From contig CAYSKJ010000198.1 in the NCBI GenBank assembly GCA_964431655.1, forward strand, positions 1-5,102: 5,102 nt of DNA, given 5' to 3'. Positions 1-5,102 of the stretch are shown in pieces (within the stretch, counting starts at the first letter, position 1; each line of letters opens with the position of its first letter). Below the pieces are notes generated by a model. It was not told where the DNA came from. It searched no databases and worked only from the letters and a program-made list of their open reading frames with translations. This DNA is from CAYMEV01 sp964431655 [NCBI: uncultured bacterium]. Lineage in GTDB: Bacteria; CAYMEV01. A program made the translations under genes and the position numbers.

Positions 1-818
1 CTTTTAAACAGGAGCTGTACGAGAAAATAGACCAAAAGATAATCGATGCTTTTAATAAATCGGATATATTGCTGACAGAGAGTGCTGATTCAAGAAGCAA
101 AAGATGGATGCTTCCTTTAGGGGATTCCCTAAGCAATTATATTACTGAAGAGTATTATCAAAAACTTGATGAATTGCTTAAAAAGCATGAACTATTCATT
201 GATGAGTATTCTCCCTACAGGCCTTATTATTTTTTAAGAAGGATTCTAAATATCAGTACTGAGATTTATGGATGGGATGGATATTTTCGAAATGGTATTG
301 ATATATTTTTTGTAAATAAGTATTATTATGAGAATATTCACCACAAATGGAGTAAATACGGGTTAGAGAAACATGATTATTTTGCTGTCTATCTGGAAGA
401 GAATCTTTCAAAAGAGGAATTAGGGTACCATATTTACCATTTTGCCAGGCGATATTTTGAGGAAGGCCTTTTTATGAAGGAATCCTGTGAATCATTGATG
501 AAGGCCTGGCTGAATGGCTCTTTTGATGAATGGACAGATGAGTCTTACATAGCTAATATAGCCAGATTAGACTCTGATCCAGAAGTAAACAAAGACCTGG
601 AGTTTATTATTTCCTCAAAACTTGATTTAATCCATGAAAAAAGAAATTTTTATATGGCAGATACAATAGAGGAATTTCTTTATGGGGATGAATATGATAT
701 AATATTTGCCATGGCAGGAGTATTACATTTCACAGGTGAAAATAATATTATTGAGATACTGGAGAAGAAGGGATACAGGGCAAAGCGGATAAAGAAATCC
801 CTGGTTCTGCCGTTCTGA
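1..818 (+). CDS. TraB/GumN family protein, upstream paralogue (5' end outside window)
   Basis: This is a partial gene. The reading frame is open from base 3 to the TGA at 816-818, giving 271 visible residues, and it aligns from its first codon with the interior of the downstream paralogue, so the true start lies left of the window; an apparent TTG start at 69 is internal. Seen: an opening FKQELY segment matching the stretch just after the GSIH motif of the paralogue; a conserved Glu in SDILLTES; DEYSPYRP; NGID; YGLE; RNFYMADTIE; and a C-terminal GVLH motif (717-728) followed by TGENN. Known: TraB/GumN proteins, related to Tiki metalloproteases and enterococcal PrgY/TraB pheromone-shutdown proteins, share two GxxH motifs and conserved acidic residues thought to bind metal. 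The first GxxH would lie just outside the window. Substrate and location are unknown; a membrane anchor like that of its neighbour is plausible but not visible. The family call is firm, the function is not. Confidence 0.85.
   Translation, partial: FKQELYEKIDQKIIDAFNKSDILLTESADSRSKRWMLPLGDSLSNYITEEYYQKLDELLKKHELFIDEYSPYRPYYFLRRILNISTEIYGWDGYFRNGIDIFFVNKYYYENIHHKWSKYGLEKHDYFAVYLEENLSKEELGYHIYHFARRYFEEGLFMKESCESLMKAWLNGSFDEWTDESYIANIARLDSDPEVNKDLEFIISSKLDLIHEKRNFYMADTIEEFLYGDEYDIIFAMAGVLHFTGENNIIEILEKKGYRAKRIKKSLVLPF
750..803 (+). repeat. 54-bp identical tract, copy 1 (3' end of first TraB-like gene)
   Basis: Bases 750-803 are identical to 1840-1893, an exact offset of 1090. The tract codes for the last part of both proteins (IEILEKKGYRAKRIKKSL). 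Identity falls off at once on both sides: two mismatches in the 9 bases before it, and different codons after it. It contains no synonymous change although the rest of the two genes is well diverged. Confidence 0.93.
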
Positions 819-950
819 GTGAATGCCTTGGCAGTTAAATTTATTTTGAAGCTTTATGCTTTGCCAATCTCCCTATTATTAGAAACTTATTGAGAAAATA
901 CGGCCATTTTTTTTGTTTAGTTGATTATATATGGATTTTAAAATGTTTTC
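819..950 (+). other. AT-rich gap between the two TraB-like genes
   Basis: No gene is visible here. A T-run at 907-914 follows CGGCCA but has only an AU stem (AAAAT/ATTTT) before it, so it is not a convincing terminator. TTGAGA at 890-895 resembles a -35 box, but no suitably spaced -10 box follows. TAAAAT at 939-944 resembles a -10 box, but transcription from it would start at the ribosome site. The size of the gap suggests that the second gene may have its own promoter, which I cannot place. Confidence 0.4.
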
Positions 951-956
951 AGGAGG
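951..956 (+). promoter_or_regulatory. Ribosome binding site fixing the start of the second TraB-like gene
   Basis: A perfect AGGAGG lies 4 nt before the ATG at 961. It falls inside the longer reading frame that could start at 931, which has no such site, so it argues for the 961 start. A GTG at 967 is also within reach of this site (10 nt) and is the alternative. Confidence 0.75.
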
Positions 957-960
957 TTTA

Positions 961-1908
961 ATGCCTGTGAAAAGTAAAATCTTAATTATATCAGGCATCA
1001 TATTCGTGATATGCCTGGCATTCATCATATATTACGGCTTTTTCAGGGGGGAGCTGTATTTATGGGAACTCGAGGTCAATGGCAAGCCGGTGTATTTTCT
1101 TGGTTCGATCCATGTATTTAAGCCTGAGCTGTATCCATTGATAGACCCTAAGATTTTAGACGCTTTTAACAGCTCAGACCTGGTTCTGTTTGAGAATATA
1201 TCATATAAATATATACCAAGAAGATACTGGTTAGAAGATGGAGAAACATTAAAGGATTATATACCTGAACCCTGTTATTCAAAGGTATCCGATGTTTTGA
1301 GGATCAATGGCTATGATATTGATGAATATTCTTTATACAGGCCTTTTGATTTTCTTTCCTTTATCTACAATTTAACGGCTGAGATGCATGGATTTAGCTA
1401 TTATTTCAATCACGGGATTGATTTTTATTTTATGAAGCTGTGTGTTTCCAGAAAGATTAGAACCGGCAATCTTGAACCTGCATTCTATAACAATGATCTT
1501 TTAGAAAAGCATGTGAAACAGGATCTGGCAGGTTTTTATATAAGCAAGGTCGTAAGATTGTATTTTGAGGAAGGCAGGACATTAGGAGCAGAGATTGAAG
1601 CTGGTATATCTGACTGGCTTAATGGTAGAGAATTTCAGCCCTTTTTGGATTTTAACCAGGTTTTTGAATCAGATGATGATTCTGAAATGAAAGAAAAATT
1701 ACTCAAGGCATTTAAAGATGTTAAATACCTGAGAGATTTAGCAATGGCTGAAAGCATTGAGAGATACAGTCTCAGCAAATCAAATAAGGCAATATTTGCA
1801 ATAGCAGGATGTTCACATCTTGCAGGGGAGAATAATGTAATTGAGATACTGGAGAAGAAGGGATACAGGGCAAAGCGGATAAAGAAATCCCTGCGGTTTC
1901 CCTTTTGA
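961..1908 (+). CDS. TraB/GumN family protein with N-terminal membrane anchor
   Basis: The gene encodes 315 residues from the ATG at 961, chosen because AGGAGG sits directly upstream; an ATG at 931 would add ten residues without a ribosome site. Residues about 7-28 form one hydrophobic segment after a Lys-containing N-terminus, so the protein is probably anchored in the membrane with the domain outside the cytoplasm. The TraB/GumN domain follows: LWELEVNGKPVYFLGSIH with GxxH at 48-51, conserved Glu78, GID at 152-154, LE at 171-172, MAESIE around 262-267, and the second GxxH (GCSH) at 283-286. Known: in related Tiki proteins these motifs support metal-dependent peptidase activity, while PrgY/TraB relatives reduce peptide pheromone signalling. 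Whether this protein is a protease is inference. It is paralogous to the gene just upstream and shares 54 identical bases with it at the 3' end. The glycosyltransferase gene starts 65 nt downstream on the same strand. Confidence 0.87.
   Translation: MPVKSKILIISGIIFVICLAFIIYYGFFRGELYLWELEVNGKPVYFLGSIHVFKPELYPLIDPKILDAFNSSDLVLFENISYKYIPRRYWLEDGETLKDYIPEPCYSKVSDVLRINGYDIDEYSLYRPFDFLSFIYNLTAEMHGFSYYFNHGIDFYFMKLCVSRKIRTGNLEPAFYNNDLLEKHVKQDLAGFYISKVVRLYFEEGRTLGAEIEAGISDWLNGREFQPFLDFNQVFESDDDSEMKEKLLKAFKDVKYLRDLAMAESIERYSLSKSNKAIFAIAGCSHLAGENNVIEILEKKGYRAKRIKKSLRFPF
1840..1893 (+). repeat. 54-bp identical tract, copy 2 (3' end of second TraB-like gene)
   Basis: This is the second copy of the direct repeat, lying in the same reading frame and at the same place in the protein as copy 1 at 750-803. 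Inside each copy, GGGAT can pair with ATCCC, or alternatively CAGGG with CCCTG, but no T-run follows, so it is not an obvious terminator. Confidence 0.93.
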
Positions 1909-1973
1909 TGCAGATTTTTATGGACTATACCCTGAATGGCTATTATTTTTTAAGCAATAGAGAAGGAAGGAAA

Positions 1974-2912
1974 ATGATAAGCATAATTGCGCCTGTATAT
2001 GATGAGAGCGAGTCCCTGGGGTATTTCTACAGGGCTCTCTGCACCGCTCTGGAAGAGTCAGGGGAAGAAGCCGAGATAATATTCGTGGATGACGGCTCAA
2101 GGGATGACAGCGTTGAAATTATAAGAGGGTTTATTAAGAGCGACAGCAGGGTGAGGCTTGTTGAGCTTTCCAGGAATTTCGGCCATGAGGCGGCAATGCT
2201 TGCCGGCATAGACAGCGCTTCCGGGGATGCCATGATAGTAATGGACTCTGACCTCCAGCACCCTCCTGAGCTTATAAAAGGGATGAAAGAGCAGTATGAA
2301 GCGGGATTTGATGTGGTGCTCATGAAAAGGGATGGGAATTCAAAGAAGGGTGTTTTTGATAATTTTTTCCAGCACCAGTTCTACAGACTCTTCAACAGGC
2401 TGTCCAGGATAAAACTGGAAGAGGATGCCAGCGATTTTTTCCTTATTTCCAGGAAAATTGCAGATATACTGAGAAATGACATGAGGGAAAGGACCCGGTT
2501 TTTGCGGGGTTTGGTCCAGTGGTGCGGATTTAACAAGACTTCCCTTACCTTCAGGCTTGATAAAAGGTCCCATGGCAGGAGCAAATACAGTATCCTGAGG
2601 CTGTTGAGCCTTTCCATGGATGCCATATTCTCCTTCTCGACAGCCCCCCTGACCCTGATCATCTATATAGGACTGGGGCTGGCGGGCTTTGCCTTTTTGT
2701 ATTTTATATATGCAGTTATTATTAAACTTGCCGGGGGGTCCGTGGAAGGCTGGGCATCACTGCTTGCCATGTTTTCCATGCTCTCGGGATTTCAGCTTAT
2801 TGCCACAGGGGTTATAGGAAAGTATACAGGCATAATATTAATGGAAGCAAAGCAAAGGCCCCTGTATATAATAAAAAATACAGAAAACCTGAGTCAGGAT
2901 AGTCATTCCTGA
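1974..2912 (+). CDS. Family 2 glycosyltransferase, polyprenyl-phosphate type (DPM1/GtrB/ArnC-like), membrane-bound
   Basis: The gene encodes 312 residues from the ATG at 1974, which has AAGGA at 1963-1967, 6 nt upstream. The frame is open back to 1905, but those upstream codons (including ATG at 1908) lack a ribosome site and precede the standard MISIIAPVYDE start of the family. Seen: GT-A fold with DDGS at 39-42 for nucleotide binding, DSDLQHPPE at 91-99 (the DxD metal motif), DASDFFLISR at 151-160, RTRFLRGLVQW at 173-183, and RSHGRSKYS at 198-206. Two membrane segments follow, at about 225-252 and 259-288. Known: such enzymes move a sugar from a nucleotide sugar to undecaprenyl (or similar) phosphate on the cytoplasmic face, supplying envelope glycan or glycosylation reactions. 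The sugar cannot be read from the sequence. No GtrA-like flippase or acceptor glycosyltransferase is in the window. It lies 65 nt after the TraB-like gene and may be cotranscribed with it. Confidence 0.92.
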   Translation: MISIIAPVYDESESLGYFYRALCTALEESGEEAEIIFVDDGSRDDSVEIIRGFIKSDSRVRLVELSRNFGHEAAMLAGIDSASGDAMIVMDSDLQHPPELIKGMKEQYEAGFDVVLMKRDGNSKKGVFDNFFQHQFYRLFNRLSRIKLEEDASDFFLISRKIADILRNDMRERTRFLRGLVQWCGFNKTSLTFRLDKRSHGRSKYSILRLLSLSMDAIFSFSTAPLTLIIYIGLGLAGFAFLYFIYAVIIKLAGGSVEGWASLLAMFSMLSGFQLIATGVIGKYTGIILMEAKQRPLYIIKNTENLSQDSHS

Positions 2913-2913
2913 C
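2893..2913 (+). other. Small inverted repeat over the glycosyltransferase stop codon (weak terminator candidate)
   Basis: GTCAGGA at 2893-2899 and TCCTGAC at 2907-2913 form a perfect 7-bp stem with a 7-nt loop. The right arm includes the TGA stop at 2910-2912. No T-run follows (GACGTGCATAG), so it is not a standard intrinsic terminator. It could protect an mRNA 3' end, or be chance. Confidence 0.35.
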
Positions 2914-2953
2914 GACGTGCATAGAGATAATTTCAGCCTTATTCCTCTTATAA

Positions 2954-2986
2954 AAATTATTTAATCCCAAATATAAATTATTTGAT
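2954..2986 (+). repeat. 12-bp direct repeat with 21-bp period upstream of the fumarase genes
   Basis: AAATTATTTAAT at 2954-2965 recurs as AAATTATTTGAT at 2975-2986, with 11 of 12 bases equal and starts 21 bp apart, which is two turns of the helix. The second copy overlaps the proposed -35 box at 2982-2987. It could be an operator for a dimeric regulator or an AT-rich UP element. The region is very AT-rich, so chance similarity is possible. Confidence 0.4.
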
Positions 2987-3010
2987 TATAAACTGTTTAT
3001 CTGGTAAAAA
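2982..3010 (+). promoter_or_regulatory. Putative sigma70-type promoter for the fumarase operon
   Basis: The -35 candidate TTGATT (2982-2987) and the -10 candidate TAAAAA (3005-3010) each match the consensus at 4 of 6 positions, with a 17-nt spacer. A TG at 3002-3003 gives an extended -10. Transcription would start near 3016, leaving a leader of about 35 nt that contains the ribosome site. The placement between two unrelated genes supports it, but AT-rich DNA yields such matches easily. Confidence 0.4.
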
Positions 3011-3033
3011 AAATAACATGGTTTGTAATAAAT

Positions 3034-3040
3034 AAGGAGG
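3034..3040 (+). promoter_or_regulatory. Strong ribosome binding site of the fumarase alpha gene
   Basis: A full AAGGAGG lies 9 nt before the ATG at 3050 and fixes the start of the alpha subunit gene. Confidence 0.85.
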
Positions 3041-3049
3041 AGTTTATTT

Positions 3050-3895
3050 ATGAGAGAAGTTGACGCATCCTTGATAACCCGAGAAGTAAGCAGAATGTGC
3101 ATGAAAGCCAATTATACCCTGGAAAAGGATATGATTGATGCCATCAGAGAAAGCCTGGACCGGGAAGAATCTTCTGTTGGCAAGGATATTATCCGCCAGC
3201 TTATGAAGAACATGGACATTGCTGAGAAGAATGACTGCCCTATATGCCAGGATACAGGAGTTGCCGTATTTTTTGTGGAGCTGGGCCAGGAGGTCCATAT
3301 AGCAAACGGCGGTTTTGAAGATGCGGTCAATGAAGGGGTGAGGATAGGCTACAGGGACGGTTATCTCAGGAAATCCATGGTTGATGACCCGGTTTTTACC
3401 AGGAAGAATACCACCGATAATACACCTGCGGAGATATATACAAGGATAGTCCCGGGGGACAGAATTAAAATCACCTTTGTCCCCAAGGGCGGAGGGAGTG
3501 AGAACATGAGCGAGGTGAAGATGATGAAGCCTGCGGACGGCATAGAAGGCATCAAGGACTTTGTGGTAGAGAGGGTAAGGAAATCGGGGGGGAATCCCTG
3601 CAATCCCATTATAGTGGGCGTAGGGATAGGCGGAACATTTGAGATGTGCGCCATGCTGGCAAAAAAGGCAGCCATAAGGAACCTTGGTGAGAAGAATAAG
3701 GACCCGAGATACAGGGATGCGGAGATTGAGCTTCTTGAAAGGGTAAACAAGCTTGGTATCGGACCCATGGGTATGGGGGGAAGGATTACCGCCCTGGCGG
3801 TAAACATCGAGACCCATCCGTGCCATATAGCTTCCATGCCTGTGGCTGTTAATATACAGTGCCATGCAAACCGAAGAATGCAAGTAACTATATAA
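3050..3895 (+). CDS. Class I (Fe-S) fumarate hydratase, alpha subunit
   Basis: This 281-residue protein is the N-terminal half of class I fumarase, encoded as a separate subunit (called fumA or ttdA in various genomes). With the beta subunit it reversibly hydrates fumarate to malate in the cytoplasm, using a 4Fe-4S cluster. Seen: CQDTG with Cys66 and Asp68; Cys184 in NPCNPIIVGVGIGGTFE; and HIASMPVAVNIQC with His259 and Cys271. From memory of the Leishmania class I enzyme, Cys133, Asp135, Cys252, His334 and Cys346 fill these roles; the 12-residue His-Cys and 2-residue Cys-Asp spacings match here. All three cluster ligands are therefore present, and the length is normal. An additional Cys63 forms CPIC with the first ligand. 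The start is fixed by AAGGAGG at 3034-3040. It lies 10 nt before the beta gene. L-tartrate dehydratase (TtdAB) is a close relative and remains an alternative substrate assignment. Confidence 0.95.
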   Translation: MREVDASLITREVSRMCMKANYTLEKDMIDAIRESLDREESSVGKDIIRQLMKNMDIAEKNDCPICQDTGVAVFFVELGQEVHIANGGFEDAVNEGVRIGYRDGYLRKSMVDDPVFTRKNTTDNTPAEIYTRIVPGDRIKITFVPKGGGSENMSEVKMMKPADGIEGIKDFVVERVRKSGGNPCNPIIVGVGIGGTFEMCAMLAKKAAIRNLGEKNKDPRYRDAEIELLERVNKLGIGPMGMGGRITALAVNIETHPCHIASMPVAVNIQCHANRRMQVTI

Positions 3896-3905
3896 AAGGA
3901 GAATT

Positions 3906-4466
3906 ATGATGGCTGATATAATAAGACTTACCACACCCCTAAGTCAGGACGATGTGTTAAAACTCAGGATAGGCGACAGCGTCCTTTTAAGCGGTATAAT
4001 ATATACAGGCAGGGATGCTGCCCACAAGAGGCTGGTGGAGCTGTTGAAGGAAGGCAGGGAACTTCCTGTCGATATAAAGGGCCATATCATATACTATGTA
4101 GGGCCGAGCCCTGCAAAGCCCGGCCAGGCCATAGGGTCTGCGGGTCCTACCACCAGCTACAGGATGGACCCCTATTCCCCCATACTCATGAAAATGGGGA
4201 TGAAAGGCATGATAGGAAAGGGGCCCCGGGGCGAAGAGGTAAGAAGGGCAATGCAGGAATACAAGGCTGTTTACTTTGCAGCCACGGGCGGAGCGGCCGC
4301 ACTTATTGCCAACAGCATTAAGAAGGCTGAGGTAGTCCTGTATGAGGATCTGGGCGCTGAGGCCGTAAGAAAGCTGACTGTGGAGGATTTTCCGTGCATA
4401 GTGGCTAATGACACCTACGGAGGGGATATATACCAGGAGGGTATCAACCGGTATTCATTGAAATAG
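3906..4466 (+). CDS. Class I (Fe-S) fumarate hydratase, beta subunit
   Basis: This 186-residue protein corresponds to the C-terminal half of class I fumarase and completes the active site of the alpha subunit. Seen: SGIIYTGRDAAHKRL with Arg36; GPTTSYRMD at 80-88 with a Thr-Arg pair four residues apart (Thr82 or Thr81, and Arg85 or Arg86); MIGKGPRG with Lys105; YFAATGGAAAL; and DFPCIVANDTYGGDIY near the end. Known: in the single-chain enzymes two arginines, a threonine and a lysine in these motifs contact the substrate. The gene follows alpha by 10 nt, and its AAGGAG (3896-3901) adjoins the alpha stop, so the two are surely one transcript and probably translated together. Two ATG codons are adjacent: 3906 is 4 nt from the ribosome site and 3909 is 7 nt from it, so initiation at 3909 (185 residues) is equally or more likely. 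No TCA-cycle or fumarate reductase genes are nearby in the window. Confidence 0.94.
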   Translation: MMADIIRLTTPLSQDDVLKLRIGDSVLLSGIIYTGRDAAHKRLVELLKEGRELPVDIKGHIIYYVGPSPAKPGQAIGSAGPTTSYRMDPYSPILMKMGMKGMIGKGPRGEEVRRAMQEYKAVYFAATGGAAALIANSIKKAEVVLYEDLGAEAVRKLTVEDFPCIVANDTYGGDIYQEGINRYSLK

Positions 4467-4552
4467 GGCAGGCTCTTATTTTTATAGACAAACCTATTTT
4501 TTGTGATATTTAAAGAAATACATTAACACAGTGAAAGGGGCTATAGAAAAAA
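4467..4552 (+). promoter_or_regulatory. 86-nt AT-rich gap before rpsO, with a weak promoter candidate
   Basis: TAGACA at 4485-4490 matches the -35 consensus at 5 of 6 positions. TATTTA, 16 nt later at 4507-4512, is a poor -10 box (3 of 6). rpsO could instead be read through from the fumarase genes, because no terminator is visible between them. The ribosome site AAAGGGG (4534-4540) is 12 nt from the ATG, longer than usual. Known: S15 represses its own translation through mRNA leader structures in several bacteria. I cannot identify such a structure here by eye. Confidence 0.3.
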
Positions 4553-4822
4553 ATGGCTATTGAAAAGGAACAGAAGAATAAGATAATTGAGGAGTTCGCC
4601 ACACATCCAGGCGACACAGGATCTCCGGAAGTACAGATTGCGATTATTACCCACAGGTTGAAATATTTGAATGAGCATTTCTCCAAGCATAAGAAGGACC
4701 ATCATTCAAGAAGGGGCCTGCTGAAGCTTGTGTACAAGAGAAAGAACCTGCTCACCTATTTAAAGAACAAGGATGTTTACAGGTACAAGGCAATCATTGA
4801 GAAACTCGGTATCAGGAAATAG
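4553..4822 (+). CDS. rpsO: Small ribosomal subunit protein S15 (uS15)
   Basis: The protein has 89 residues, the standard bacterial S15 length, and all conserved blocks: [11 protein letters not shown] at 20-30, [10 protein letters not shown] at 33-42, [15 protein letters not shown] at 46-60, RKNLLTYLK at 63-71 and the end block [13 protein letters not shown]15 binds the central domain of 16S rRNA early in small-subunit assembly and helps form a bridge to the large subunit. The AAAGGGG ribosome site is 12 nt upstream, a loose spacing that may fit regulated translation. pnp starts 2 nt after the stop, the widely conserved rpsO-pnp pairing. No alternative function is plausible. Confidence 0.98.
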   Translation: MAIEKEQKNKIIEEFATHPGDTGSPEVQIAIITHRLKYLNEHFSKHKKDHHSRRGLLKLVYKRKNLLTYLKNKDVYRYKAIIEKLGIRK

Positions 4823-4824
4823 TT

Positions 4825-5102
4825 ATGCATAAATTTGAACTTGATCTATACGGGATTCCTGTTATTGCAGAAGTTGGCGAAGTAGCGACTCAGACTGACG
4901 GCAGCTGCATGCTGTACTATGGAGATACGGTGGTTTTATCCACTGTTGTGGCGGAGGCATCGGAAGAAATACTGGATTTTCTTCCCCTGATGGTTGAATA
5001 CAAGGAAAAGACCTATGCCGCGGGGAGAATACCCGGGGGATTTTTCAAGAGGGAAGGCAAGCCCGGCAACAGAGAGGTTCTGATATCCAGGATGATTGAC
5101 AG
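4825..5102 (+). CDS. pnp: Polynucleotide phosphorylase (PNPase), N-terminal part (3' end outside window)
   Basis: The frame is open from the ATG at 4825 to the window edge, giving 92 complete codons of a protein that is normally about 700 residues. It is the beginning of the first RNase PH-like domain: MHKFELDLYGIPVIAEVGEVA, then SCMLYYGDTVVLSTVV at 27-42, FLPLMVEYKEKTYAAGRIPGG around 52-72, FFKREGKPGNREVLISRMID to the edge. The GRIPGGFFKREG block is a PNPase hallmark. Known: PNPase is a trimeric phosphorolytic 3'-5' exoribonuclease in mRNA decay and a degradosome partner in some bacteria. Its ribosome site, AGGA at 4814-4817, lies inside the end of rpsO. The 2-nt gap to the rpsO stop implies cotranscription and probable translational coupling. 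It is interrupted only by the window edge. Confidence 0.97.
   Translation, partial: MHKFELDLYGIPVIAEVGEVATQTDGSCMLYYGDTVVLSTVVAEASEEILDFLPLMVEYKEKTYAAGRIPGGFFKREGKPGNREVLISRMID

Noticed and set aside
69-71. TTG at 69 as the start of the first TraB-like gene.
   Set aside because: The frame continues to the window edge, and the preceding 22 codons align with the paralogue, so the TTG is an internal leucine codon.
828-867. Inverted repeat TTGGCA/TGCCAA after the first TraB-like gene, as a terminator.
   Set aside because: The stem has only 6 bp, the loop is 28 nt, and no T-run follows.
1905-1973. An extended N-terminus of the glycosyltransferase, starting at TTG 1905 or ATG 1908 and overlapping the TraB-like stop.
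   Set aside because: The extra residues lie before the standard family start, have no ribosome site, and compete with a well-placed AAGGA before ATG 1974.
1918-2662. Several minus-strand open frames of 60-98 codons opposite the glycosyltransferase.
   Set aside because: They overlap a gene with complete family motifs, overlap each other, and have low-complexity Ser/Leu-rich products with no recognisable motifs.
3112-3837. Two further minus-strand open frames (72 and 158 codons) opposite fumarase alpha.
   Set aside because: They are shadows of the coding strand, with no family resemblance.
3044-3934. A 296-codon open frame on the minus strand covering the whole fumarase alpha gene.
   Set aside because: It lies exactly opposite a well-supported gene and its product resembles no family I know. 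Its length follows from the codon bias of the plus-strand gene, which avoids stop codons on the other strand.
1-5102. tRNA, rRNA, CRISPR array, insertion sequence, phage or toxin-antitoxin genes.
   Set aside because: Both strands were looked over. No cloverleaf-like segment in the gaps, no regularly spaced repeat array, no transposase or integrase motifs and no terminal inverted repeats were seen.

Overview
The window looks like ordinary chromosomal DNA from an anaerobic bacterium. Three things point this way: a two-subunit, Fe-S (class I, oxygen-sensitive type) fumarase, strong AGGAGG-type ribosome binding sites, and very frequent AGG (Arg) and ATA (Ile) codons. The rpsO-pnp gene order is broadly bacterial. 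The S15 and PNPase sequences would suit a Clostridia-like Firmicute or a deep-branching anaerobic actinobacterium. I cannot place the organism further from sequence alone. All recognisable genes are on the plus strand.

Region 1 (1-1908) is AT-rich and holds two tandem paralogues of the TraB/GumN (Tiki/PrgY-like) family. The first is cut by the left window edge just after the expected N-terminal GxxH motif. The second is complete and has one N-terminal membrane anchor. Their proteins are only moderately similar, yet 54 bp at their 3' ends are identical, which suggests local gene conversion.

Region 2 (1974-2912) is a family 2 glycosyltransferase of the polyprenyl-phosphate type (DPM1/GtrB/ArnC-like) with two C-terminal membrane segments. 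It follows the second TraB-like gene by 65 nt and may be cotranscribed with it. A small hairpin covers its stop codon.

Region 3 (2913-4466) starts with a 137-nt AT-rich intergenic stretch carrying a plausible promoter and a 12-bp direct repeat with 21-bp period. Then come the alpha and beta subunits of class I fumarate hydratase, 10 nt apart, with the cluster-ligand cysteines and substrate residues in place. Together they make one enzyme that interconverts fumarate and malate; related tartrate dehydratases cannot be strictly excluded.

Region 4 (4467-5102) holds an 86-nt leader, rpsO (ribosomal protein S15) and the start of pnp (polynucleotide phosphorylase). pnp begins 2 nt after the rpsO stop and runs off the right edge.

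Base composition changes along the window, from roughly 30% GC in sampled TraB-like coding sequence to about 60% in sampled fumarase sequence. No RNA gene, CRISPR array, insertion sequence or phage gene was seen. I found no convincing new biological system. The tandem TraB-like pair with its identical 3' tract is the most unusual item.
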